From positions 62,001 to 126,000 of the forward strand of contig JANBRJ010000010.1 in the NCBI GenBank assembly GCA_027577595.1: a DNA stretch of 64,000 nt, in the 5' to 3' direction. Shown here in pieces: positions 1 to 9,747 of the stretch. Made by a program: the position numbers and the translations under genes. The notes beneath the pieces were generated by a model. The model was not told the origin of the DNA. It did no database searches and saw nothing but the letters and a program-made list of their open reading frames with translations. Numbering within the stretch: the stretch's first letter is position 1; each line of letters begins with the position of its first letter. The stretch comes from Coemansia sp. RSA 487 (taxonomy: Eukaryota; Kickxellomycota; Kickxellomycetes; Kickxellales; Kickxellaceae).

Positions 1-125
1 GGGAGACTTTATATTTCCTAAATGCTCCCCTGTATTTGGGTATTGCTTTTTCGATTTCCTCCCATTTCTCTTTTTTATCCACTCCATTCCATTACACTTC
101 ACTTGTTTGCTTATTCTTTTTGACA

Positions 126-1052
126 ATGACATCAGCCGCTATGTTGAAGCATACTGCTGCGTCCCAGCGTCGACCACTTCTCCTCGCCTTGGACTTTGAC
201 AAAACACTAACTACCCATGATACGATATCCAATGTTGCAGCCGTAGCAAAAAGGATCCATCCAGAGTATAAGAACTTTCAGTGGTTTGCTGACGAGTACA
301 TGAAGGACCACAATGCCTTTGAACACACATGGAAGGCCAAGATAGCCGGCCACAAGAACAGCAATACCGAGGAAAAAATAGACCGACGGTTCCTGGACAA
401 GTACCTCGAGGCCATGCGCCCAGTCGAAGAGACATCGCTGCTCCGCATAAACAGCCACGGCATCCTTGCAGGCGTCACCGCCAATGACATGTTTGAAGCT
501 GGCCGAGCCGTGCAGTTCCGTCCAGGAGCTGCCCGCACTATCAACCATTTCCTTAATGCTTCGTCAACAATCGACTGCACGGTATGTATCGTGTCTATCA
601 ATTGGTCTGAGAGCTTTATACGTGGCGCCTTGTCCGCCAACGGCGTTGATCTATCCAATGCAAATGCTCGGCCTGTTGATATACACTGTAATAACATGCT
701 GTTTGATGCAAAAACGGGACTAAGCACTGGCCATTTGCCTTCAAAGATGGTCGTCGCTAGTGACAAAACCGATGCAATTGACGCTGCCAAGCGCGATATT
801 ACCGAAAGGCATGGTCGCAACCCGATCCTCGTGTATGCTGGCGATTCGCTGACCGATCTACCTGCACTGCTCGATGCCAGCATTGGGCTGCTTTTCGGCG
901 ACAGTAGCGGTCCTGTTACTTGGTGTGAATGGCTTGGCATCCGATTTGGCGAACAGCGGTCGGAACCAGAGTGCACCAAAGTTCTGTACAAGCTGGAGGG
1001 CTGGGACAAGGCAATTGCAATTATACAAAAGCATATCAATGAAGTGGAATAG
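126..1052 (+). CDS. HAD-superfamily phosphatase (TH2/thiamine-phosphate-phosphatase-like)
   Basis: The protein has 308 residues from the ATG at 126. HAD motif I (LDFDKTLT, Asp23 and Asp25) lies near the N-terminus, and the late motif VYAGDSLTDLPALLDASIG carries the acidic metal-binding pair. This layout is that of HAD phosphatases with an alpha-helical cap, and the C-terminal part resembles the HAD domain of plant TH2 (thiamine monophosphate phosphatase). The substrate is therefore inferred, not shown. The frame is open upstream to 36, but only through a TTG codon and pyrimidine-rich sequence like other leaders here, so 126 is preferred. The gene ends tail-to-tail with the RING gene, 56 nt apart. 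It could equally be a generic phosphoserine-phosphatase-like hydrolase. Confidence 0.8.
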   Translation: MTSAAMLKHTAASQRRPLLLALDFDKTLTTHDTISNVAAVAKRIHPEYKNFQWFADEYMKDHNAFEHTWKAKIAGHKNSNTEEKIDRRFLDKYLEAMRPVEETSLLRINSHGILAGVTANDMFEAGRAVQFRPGAARTINHFLNASSTIDCTVCIVSINWSESFIRGALSANGVDLSNANARPVDIHCNNMLFDAKTGLSTGHLPSKMVVASDKTDAIDAAKRDITERHGRNPILVYAGDSLTDLPALLDASIGLLFGDSSGPVTWCEWLGIRFGEQRSEPECTKVLYKLEGWDKAIAIIQKHINEVE

Positions 1053-1108
1053 CTGGAGTAACCCTTTTTATAATGATACAGAGGAAATAAAATGAGAAAA
1101 GAAACTGT

Positions 1109-2940
1109 TTAGTCCATAGGCTCTTGCTCTGGCGGTGCAACATCTCTCTCACCCCTGCTCTGCTGCGGCTGCGTAGTTGTGGATTCGCCGGGCGAGGAAG
1201 GGAACGACCCAGGCAGTTCAGAATGTGGCCGCGGCACTGGTGATCCAGGGCTTGTACGTTTTTTGCTATCCTCGGTCTCGATTCTGGTTCGACAAATCGG
1301 ACAAGTTCCATTCATCTTAAGCCAGTGTTCGATACAATCTTTATGGTAGACATGCTTGCACGGCAGTTCCACAACTTCCTCATTCGCTTTATATTCATCC
1401 ATGCAGATTCCACAGTCAAGCTTCGCATTTGCCTCACTTGCAGTTATTGTGCGCCGGGGAAGCTTGGTTATTGACTCGTCTGAAGCAGGTGGCTGAGAGT
1501 TAGCGCTTGGGGCTTGGTCCATCAAGTTTGTAATAATGTCGTCCAAAGAGTTTTGGCCCCACGCATAGTCGCCCAAATTGCCGATAGGTACACCAAACAA
1601 TTGACTCATACCACCAGGACCTTGTCCGTCCTCGCCGCGAGATGCACCGCCCAAGGCACCCAGAAGCGAAGATACCAGCGTCCCTAGTGTTAGTGGCGCA
1701 TTTTCTTCTGGGTCAATAAACATTGGCCGGCGCATATCATCGCCTGACTCTCGCTGCTGATCATTGACATCTCCGTTATCGTTTCCGGGCCGCCTTTGCC
1801 CTCCCCCAGCAGCAGTTGCGGATACTCTGCTGGCAAATTCCTCTGGCGAAAAGCTACCGACTGAAAACGAGACCTGCGCACCACCCATATTTGACGTCCA
1901 TGTGCGTAATCCAGGAAACCGTCGGTCCTGGCTGCCTGCCGTTTCTGCTGTGCCTATGCTTCGTCCGAAGGTGCCGGACTGACCGGCGCCGCTGTTGTCG
2001 GGTATGGAGCCAGGTGTATTGCCATTGTCGTTGCCATCTGCAGCGTCTGCAGGTGAAGCCTGTGGTTGCTGCTGGCGTTGTTGTCCTGTCTGGTCTTCCC
2101 CGTCTGCAGTGGTTGGGATAGGGCGACCCATCATATTAGATAGCATATCCTGAAGCATTGTTTGCAGCTCCTGGTTGTAGTTTCCAGCACCGCCAAACTC
2201 GTTTTCCATTTCATCCTGGTCATGTTCGTTACCCGTATCAGCTCCAGCCAGGAAATCACGCGGATCGTTTTCAGTTTCAATCTACTTTGCAGCACGAAGA
2301 GAAGAGCCAAGAACTTGTCTAGTTAGCACATGGAATCATAAAACAAACAAAAAGTAGCCACCAGAAAACAATGCAAACAGATTCTCGTGGGATTCTGCCA
2401 TTCAAGCGTGGCTCTAGCCCCGTTCCCACAAAGCGTCGTCAATATGTTAAATAGCATCTCCCTCCCTCAAACTACCAGCAACGCTAGGCGTGCTGTTAGA
2501 CAAGCTCATACGCAGTTGTCATATACATAAATACATGCACAAGGAGCAGTTGCGAAGGATAAGGGGGAGATCATTCGGCGTGCCCGTTTAAATGGTAGAA
2601 AAAAACAATAGTGGCTCATGAAGAACATGGAAGGAAGGGGACAAATAAGAAATATCCATTGACTTGTTTGCAAGGCTCCCCATTTCTTGCCACGTAGCAC
2701 ATATTTCCAACAACCAACGCAAGTATGGCGAGCTAGTAGCCGCTGCATCGCATATTACACAGTAAGGCTTACCTCTTCGACGAAATCGCCATGGCAGCGA
2801 GGGCAAATTGGATTGGGTGCCATCATTGGTGAAATTTCCCTCTGGCACTGGTGGCACCAGTACATGGGCGCTGACTGTTGCTGTTGTCTGCTGTGCTGCC
2901 GCTGCTCGTCCGTCAAGTCTGTGCCACCACCTGTCGACAT
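1109..2940 (-). CDS. RING-H2 E3 ubiquitin ligase, RNF126/RNF115-like
   Basis: There are two exons: 2940-2773 (56 codons, phase 0) and 2281-1109. The donor reads GAG|GTAAGC and the acceptor AAGTAG|ATTGAA, leaving a 491-nt intron and a product of about 446 residues. Exon 1 encodes the N-terminal zinc ribbon (Cys29, Cys32, Cys46, Cys49, in YWCHQC...PICPRCHGDF) characteristic of RNF126/RNF115. The middle is low-complexity Gly/Gln/Asp, but keeps the family-like DYAWGQNSLDDIITNLMDQ segment. A C3H2C3 RING-H2 follows at about 346-387 (CGICMDEY...CKHVYHKDCIEHW...CPICRTRI). The C-terminus is Pro/Ser/Gln-rich. RNF126-type ligases ubiquitinate cytosolic quality-control and trafficking substrates. The in-frame TAG just before the acceptor shows that the exon begins at 2281. 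Confidence 0.87.
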
Positions 2941-4427
2941 ATCGTTCTAAATTATTTAAATTAAAAAAAAAGTAAAAAGTAGGATAAATTTGTGGAAAAA
3001 AGAAGGTAGTGGAAGAGCAGAGAAAAAGGTTGCGGAGAAACATTGGATAAAAACGCAGCGAGGGAAGAGTGTACGAAAAGGGCGCCATCATATCATTATC
3101 ATCATCGTTATTTGTTTGTGTTGAAAAAAGCTTCTCCGCAAAACAACCTCTCAGATGCTGAACTATCAAGCACTATTGCAATGTCCGCTCGCCAGATCCA
3201 CCAAAATGGAATAATTCATGGGGAAGAGGATGCTACAGCTCATAGCCTCTTCGCTTTCTCCGCAGATGGAAGCGAAAGAAGTCTGGCGTGGGGGAAGAGA
3301 CGAGCGAAAGTTAGTGTGACTCAGGCAACTTGTCATGAAGAAGACCTGCTTTAGCTGACAGCTTGGATGGATAATCCCCAATCAACGACGATTACGCACG
3401 CGCCCTTGGGCACGTGAAACGATTGGACAGCGGTGTGCGTGCTAGATCTGCAGCCTATTTTGCTAAATAAACCTCCATCAGCGCTTACCTTTTTTGGCTC
3501 ACCAATGAGTAGTGTGGCAATTTGCGCTTTGTTGTTGCTAAACAAGGGTTTGTTTACGTTTTGGCGGAAAGACCAGTCAGCAGCGAGCTTTGGGCGAGGA
3601 ATAAAGTAAACAAAAGTGATCCCAGAAACTATCAGCACTTTTTCATCAGTCCTTGCCACGGCTGTGAGAACAATGGGAGTTTGCGAAACAGTACTGGTGC
3701 GGGGGAGGGCGAGACGGCGGGTTATCTACTGTTTTTGTCAGGAACGTGGACTACAAAGGAAGAGGGACTGAACTGAAAAAGCAGAACCGGATTTTCGCAC
3801 CTTTCATCGCTTTTCGTACCCTGCTCCTGTCTGTCTTTTTATTCCCCCACCTGTGCGTTCTACATCACCATCGCCTTTTTTCCCTCTTATTTCTTTTTTT
3901 CTTTGATTTTGTGATTGTTTACATTTGAGCTATTTTCTACTTTCATTTTTTGTTCTTTGGCTGCAGCCCATACGCTTTTATTCTCTCTAAGCAAGGGCAT
4001 ACGTTGGCTTTATTGTATCCCCTACTTCCTCGATAAGAGCTTTTACGCACCCGAGTGCTAGCAAAGCACTTGTTTTTCTCTTTGTCCAGTTTGCAAGCAC
4101 AGCGCATGCGCATTCATTGGCGACAAGTAGCTTTGATGACTGCAAGCGGTTCGTTTGATTGATAACCTTGAAACCCTTTTTTTTGGCTTCAGCTGCATGC
4201 GTTTGCGAAATATTTGTCATTCTATTATTCTCGTTTTTGCACATCCGACTTCAGCTTTCTTCTTTTATTTGTGCTGCTCTCCTTCAGTTGGTGTTGTATT
4301 TTCTTTCTGCTTATTTAATCCCCCCTCTCCCCTCCTGCCATATCTCGTTACTGCAAGTACCTGCTACACCGTAACCTTTGGTTGTGTTGCTGTTCTTTCA
4401 TTTTATTTCTCGAATACGCCCTAGACA
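2941..4427. other. Intergenic, divergent promoter region
   Basis: This 1.5 kb lies between the RING gene (leftward) and the Cdh1 gene (rightward). It is rich in T/C tracts towards 4428, typical of the leaders in this window. I see no conserved coding segment or RNA gene; the short open frames have no family resemblance. Confidence 0.5.
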
Positions 4428-7178
4428 ATGCGGCATGGTAGTAACATCGGCAAGCAGGTGCGAGAATCTAGAACTAGCACGTCGTCTGCCCTCAGCAGCG
4501 ATGCTGACCCCTTAGAGTCTCGCAATAACGTCGAGAGCACAACAAGCAGTAGCACCCATTCAGCGGTTTCAAGCCAGCCTTCCCCCGCCCCGTTCACTGT
4601 TTCGTCACGAGCCGCAAGGGTTCAGGCCCGGACACGGAAACCAGAAGTGTCTACTGCAAAGCAGCATGCTCCTCCTGACACGGAAACAGAGAGTACTGGA
4701 TCCACACGGTACACACGCGCAGCATCTACAACTGCCGCTCACTGGCAGTCGGGCGTACGCAAGTCCACGCAAAGGAAGCCCATCCAGCACTCGAGTCCAA
4801 CAAAGCGTCAGACCAGGACGGCTGCCCTTGCTGTTACTACACGGAGTAGAGCGAAGAACACATATCCTCCATTGCCGCATCATTTGGATCCCAGCATTGA
4901 CGACTATCAAAGGAGCAGCAGCCATTCTACCGGTGATGCGACACACAGGCACGAACACGAGCATGAACAAGAGCATCTAGCACGAAGCAGGCAGCGCTCT
5001 CACCGCCCGGGCGTGGCGATGAGACGTGTTTGTACCCGCAGCCAGCGAAGCGACCCTGCGTATGAAGAGTTAAGCGATGGATCGCCCACACTAACACACT
5101 TACCAGAACAGCCTACGTTGCCAGGATCCTCTGAAGGCGTGGTCACCCGGTCGATGGCCCGGAAACTAAAGGAGCAAGACCCATCGGAGCTTGACGCCGG
5201 AAGTGGGCGTCCTCGCATGCTAAAGCACACCATCTCATCTTTATCAGCATCAACAGCCGCAAGCGACGAAACAGCGCCACTATCAGAATCTCAAGAGTCG
5301 GCATCTACTCCGCCACCCCGCAAGCAGTCATCAGTCGCTCGTTCTGAGGATGCAAACTCCTTCCCACATCTTAACTATGACAACGACAAGGGCGAATTCG
5401 ACACACCAGAGAACCACTTTAGACAAGTACGCAGGTCTCCTCAGTTCAACTACGACCGGTTTATCCCTGCCCGGTCCCCCGATTTGGGCTCCGATATTCG
5501 CATGTACGATCATGGCCAACGACCGTCGTCCCCTGTTTTTTCGCGTAAAACAGCAAACATAGAGCATCGGATCCACATGGACGAGGCGAACCGCACATAC
5601 GATGCACTGCTGCGCTCCGAGCTACTGAACGACCGCTCAGCAGCCGACGACTTTGAACAGCCGCGTCGGCTACGTTCAAGCAGCCCGCCACCGTCGCATT
5701 TGACCTCGAGACGAGATATCTACAGGCTTTCATCGTCGCCAAACCAACTGCCATCGCTTGTTCCGTGGAGCAGCAGCGCAGCCAGTGGGCCTGGTAGTAG
5801 CAGTCGGCCAGCAACACCCACGCCAAGCAGTCCTAACCGTGCACAGCCAGTGTTTATCTACAAGTCTCCGCGCAAATCCGGCATTGGAATGGCATCTAGC
5901 TTGCCGCCAGTGAGTCCGACAAACGGACGCAGCCTGTTTGGTCGAGTATCACCAGTGCATGAAGTGTATCAGCAGAGCAAGCTGGCAAAAGAGTCCCGGC
6001 GAATTCTGAGCCCGCGACAATCCCATCGCAAGATCCCAAAGGAGCCAGTCAAAGTGCTGGATGCCCCAGGAATACGCGACGACTATTACCTGAATCTCAT
6101 GGACTGGTCGACGTCCGACCAAGTGTCTATAGCGCTCAACAGCGAAGTGTACGTGTGGGACGCCCAGTCAAGCCAGACAAACAGACTGTGTGATGTCAGC
6201 ACCGAGGGCGACAGCAACTGGGTGACTGCAGTGCGGTGGGCAGAGAATGGCAAGCATCTTGCAGTCGGACTAAACACTGGAGCGGTGCAAATATGGGATG
6301 TCAACCAAGGCCGCAAAGTCCGCTCATACAACGTGCACGCGCGGCGTGTCGGAGTGGTTGAGTGGAACCAGTCTGTCGTGACGACGGGCAGCCGCGACAA
6401 ACGCATCTACAACCACGACTCGAGAGCGCGCGAGAGCTCTGTGATTTCGACATACTATGCGCACGAGCAAGAAGTGTGCGGCTTGCGATGGAGCCCCGAT
6501 AGAACGCAGCTGGCCAGCGGCGGAAACGACAACCTTTTGCTTATTTGGGACACCCGGTACACCCCGCTAGAGTCGCTGGTGCCGTCGTACCACCCCGAGA
6601 TCGCGTCTGTCGCACGAACGTTCCGTCGACCGCTGTTCCGCCTGCGAGACCACACAGCAGCGGTCAAGGCGCTCGCGTGGTCACCGACACAGCGTGGATT
6701 GCTGGCCAGTGGCGGTGGTACTGATGATCGGTGCATCCGCATGTGGAACACGCACACAGGTCAGCAGGTCTCTTGCAACGACACAAAGTCACAGGTGTGT
6801 AACCTTAGCTGGTCGCATGATGGAACGGAGCTGATCAGCACGCACGGATACTCCGAGAACCACATTGTTCTATGGAAATATCCGTCAATGAGGCCGTTCG
6901 GGATCCTTTCGGGTCATACGAAGCGGGTTCTGTACCTGGCACACAGTCCTGACGGCCAGACAGTGGCGACGGCCGCCGGTGACGAGACCATCCGGTTTTG
7001 GGAGGTGTTTGCAAAGAGCACTGGCCCTCCAGGACGGCCTGGTGCGCTTTCAAGCAGCATGACTCGTCTTGTTGGGCTCCCTGGTACACCTGTTGGTGGA
7101 GGCAAGGATGGAAGCGCTACCGCTGCCACCAGTACTGGGACTGGCATTATGCTCGATGACCTGGCACACATTCGGTAA
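4428..7178 (+). CDS. CDH1: APC/C activator Cdh1 / fizzy-related WD40 protein
   Basis: The 916-residue protein comes from one uninterrupted frame. Residues 1-340 are disordered and Ser/Arg/Thr-rich, with repeated TRS-type motifs (TTRSRA, CTRSQR, VTRSMARKL). The C-box DRFIP is at 343-347, followed by a Cdh1-like linker (KIPKEPVKVLDAPGIRDDYY). About seven WD40 blades run from roughly 550 to 860, with the LASGGGTDDRCIRMWNT and TAAGDETIRFWEVF signatures of the Cdc20/Cdh1 family. The chain ends in the Ile-Arg tail (LAHIR) that docks on the APC/C. In the family this protein recruits D-box and KEN-box substrates in late mitosis and G1. The C-box lies unusually far from the N-terminus, and there is a roughly 20-residue insert between two blades. 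The LAHIR end and overall similarity favour Cdh1 over Cdc20. Confidence 0.92.
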   Translation: MRHGSNIGKQVRESRTSTSSALSSDADPLESRNNVESTTSSSTHSAVSSQPSPAPFTVSSRAARVQARTRKPEVSTAKQHAPPDTETESTGSTRYTRAASTTAAHWQSGVRKSTQRKPIQHSSPTKRQTRTAALAVTTRSRAKNTYPPLPHHLDPSIDDYQRSSSHSTGDATHRHEHEHEQEHLARSRQRSHRPGVAMRRVCTRSQRSDPAYEELSDGSPTLTHLPEQPTLPGSSEGVVTRSMARKLKEQDPSELDAGSGRPRMLKHTISSLSASTAASDETAPLSESQESASTPPPRKQSSVARSEDANSFPHLNYDNDKGEFDTPENHFRQVRRSPQFNYDRFIPARSPDLGSDIRMYDHGQRPSSPVFSRKTANIEHRIHMDEANRTYDALLRSELLNDRSAADDFEQPRRLRSSSPPPSHLTSRRDIYRLSSSPNQLPSLVPWSSSAASGPGSSSRPATPTPSSPNRAQPVFIYKSPRKSGIGMASSLPPVSPTNGRSLFGRVSPVHEVYQQSKLAKESRRILSPRQSHRKIPKEPVKVLDAPGIRDDYYLNLMDWSTSDQVSIALNSEVYVWDAQSSQTNRLCDVSTEGDSNWVTAVRWAENGKHLAVGLNTGAVQIWDVNQGRKVRSYNVHARRVGVVEWNQSVVTTGSRDKRIYNHDSRARESSVISTYYAHEQEVCGLRWSPDRTQLASGGNDNLLLIWDTRYTPLESLVPSYHPEIASVARTFRRPLFRLRDHTAAVKALAWSPTQRGLLASGGGTDDRCIRMWNTHTGQQVSCNDTKSQVCNLSWSHDGTELISTHGYSENHIVLWKYPSMRPFGILSGHTKRVLYLAHSPDGQTVATAAGDETIRFWEVFAKSTGPPGRPGALSSSMTRLVGLPGTPVGGGKDGSATAATSTGTGIMLDDLAHIR

Positions 7179-7565
7179 ACAAATGCATCGAGGTTTATCT
7201 TGTATTCAACTTTAAATTTTCTTGACATTTTATCAATAACGATATTATTTTTTCCATCTATCTTGAGAATCACGATGGGCAAAAACGCTGGCAAATGAAG
7301 AAGGAAGCATTGAGCTTGGCAAGCGATCAATTGAAATTTAGACAGATATCAACGGTACCCTTGAAGCTGGAAAAAGCAGTATGTGCCACACAAAAAAGAC
7401 TGCAGCGTATTAAAAAAATGCGAAAGTGAACCACAAAAACTTGTGCCTGTTTTCTTTCCTTTTAAATGTTTTTAAAAGTATTTTCGCCTGTATATTTATT
7501 ATTTCCGAGCAATTTCACTATTACGCTGATTTCTTTTGCAAAGCTACGACAAAATAAAAGGGAGA
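7179..7565. other. Intergenic, 387 nt
   Basis: This is AT-rich sequence between Cdh1 and the OTU gene, holding the Cdh1 3' end and the OTU promoter. No separate feature is seen. Confidence 0.5.
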
Positions 7566-9633
7566 ATGGTTCGTAGGCACGAAGGTACGGCAAGTAATAA
7601 CATAAAGCTAGTTTTCTGTTTCTGGGGGCAGTTTACTCGCTATGCTTAACATGTGTGGGTAACTTGCAGTACTAACCATATTCACGTTGCGTTATTGTAC
7701 TTGTAGAAAGGAAAGGGCGTGTACTAAGACGAGTAAGTTCAGTGTAACAGGATTATCCTTTCTGTACCATGGAGAGTGTACATTGATCCTTTCGGAACGA
7801 TTCTCGAGCGGAAGTACTAAGCAAAATGGTTGCCCCCTTCATTTACATATTTTTATATAGGAACGAGATATTTACGGCCATGATGACTTTTCTCAGCTCA
7901 ATCGGGCACTAAAGAAGAGCGGGCTGTACTGCAAGGAAATGGACGGCGATGGCAACTGCCTGTTCAGGTAAGCAGCATAATGAGCGTATTTCGCCTTTAT
8001 TAATGGAGACAAGCACCAAGCCATACTGTAGCTAATAGGACATAATGGCTTTGATTAATAATTTAGGGCACTGGCGGACCAAGTAGACGGATCGCCCGAG
8101 ACCCACATGCGACACCGGCAGTCCGTATGCGACTACATGGACCGGAATCCTGACGAGTTTGCGCCGTTCATGGATGAGAGCAGTCCGCTTGGACGGTACA
8201 TTAACAATATGCGGAACCCTGGCGTGTACGGCGGCAACATGGAACTCGTTGCATTTGCGCGCAACTTCCTTGTGGACATCAAAGTGTACCAGATGGGCGG
8301 TACCGTATTTGTGATAAGCGGGGCACCCGCCGAAAACCCCAGAGAATCAGCGAGGAACTTGCAAACCGTACATATCGCGTACCATTCGTATGAGCACTAC
8401 TCATCGGTTCGCAACAGGGATGGACCGCATTCAGGAATGCCTGATGTTAAAGAAAGTACCAAGCTGAGTTTCACGCCTGTGCTGAATGATGATCTTGTTG
8501 ATGGGGTTGGACGAACGGATCCCTTGTGGAACCCTTCGAGCAAAGCGTGCAAACCTATCCGTTCTTTCTCCAGCTCCTCAAAATCCCTGTTGAGCTATGG
8601 CTTGCGGTTCCTTGACATGTTCACCAAAAACAAACCCTAGGAGTTATTGCTTTTGCTTTTCTGTGTATATATTTCACATTGTATTGTGTTTTTTTTGTAG
8701 AATTCTGTCTTTCACTACAGCAAAGGCCTTTCTTCCACCTCCCCCTTTTTAAAAATTGTACTAATCATTCAATTTCATTCAAACACACTCCCTTTTTCAT
8801 GTAGTGTATCTGAAACACGATGAATATTATATTGTTTGTACGTGTAGCCAACACTATCCGATGAGCCAGATGATGATCCCCCAAGAGCCTCGGCGGACGA
8901 CAAAACAGAGACAGATTCACAGGACTCAACGCCAGGACCAAAAGAAAAGATAGTCATTGCATCCACAGGTGTTTCCAACCTGTTTCTTGTCCGCAGACTC
9001 TTGAGAGAGAACCGTGGGGATGAGGGTCAAGTGATCGAACTGCTGATCCAGTGGATGGCCGATGATCCCGATAATCCAGACCAGTGGTGGGCCGACAACG
9101 GCCCCACAGACTATGCTGGTCCTCCACATCCACTATCGACGGATATTCAGGCAAGCGAGCAAAAGACAAATGATACCGATACCCGTGAGTCGGGAACCCC
9201 GATGATTACCGACGATGCTGTCACGCTAGTTGACGACAGGTCTGTAAGCAAATGCAGCAGCAGTGCTACCACCATCGTTGAGGACAACAAGAAGACAGAA
9301 GCTTCAACAGTCGAACAACAGCAGCCACCTTTCGACCGCCAATCTTCTGAAAAAGAAAATAGTTCCAAAGATATGGCAACGTCAAACAATACGGCGGAGG
9401 ACCACCAGCAGCCGCCAACAACACGGAATCGCCAGAAGCATGTCAAGGGCGCAGCACGGCAGAAGAAAGCAGAGTCCAAGAAAAGACAAAAAGAAATGGC
9501 AAAGATGAAGAAGCGAAAGGCCGCCCGAGAAGCAGTAGCGCCCGGCTCTGCTACTAGTACCAAAAATACAGGAAGAACCGACGAGGAAACAGCACTGGAG
9601 CTGTCCAACCAAATCAGCCAGATATATATCTAA
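7566..9633 (+). CDS. OTU-domain deubiquitinase, OTUD3-like
   Basis: I read five exons. Exon 1 is 7566-7584 (19 nt), exon 2 is 7707-7732 (26 nt, donor GA|GTAAGT), exon 3 is 7861-7967 and exon 4 starts at 8067. Exon 5 is 8848-9633, preceded by an in-frame TAG that fits an AG acceptor. Phases agree through exon 4. The end of exon 4 is uncertain; a phase-0 donor at 8446 is my best guess, and without it the frame would run on to 8640. The product begins MVRRHEERKGRVLRRERD. The OTU catalytic site is DGDGNC with Cys48, followed by FRALADQ and the catalytic His161 in YEHYSSVR, all close to OTUD3. Exon 5 carries a UBA-like stretch (QVIELLIQWMADDPDNP) and a Lys/Arg-rich tail that may be nuclear-localising. 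The family cleaves ubiquitin chains. Confidence 0.8.
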
Positions 9634-9747
9634 GTGGCCACTGGTTTTCAAGATCCTAAAATAGGGTTTGATATTCTATTGATATTGAAAAAAGCTAATG
9701 ATAGAAAAAGCCAATAAACCAACAAACCTTTACGTGCTTGGCTCATT

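Noticed and set aside
36-125. N-terminal extension of the HAD phosphatase with a hydrophobic, signal-like stretch
   Set aside because: It opens on TTG, not ATG, and looks like the pyrimidine-rich leaders seen before other genes; the ATG at 126 begins next to the conserved domain.
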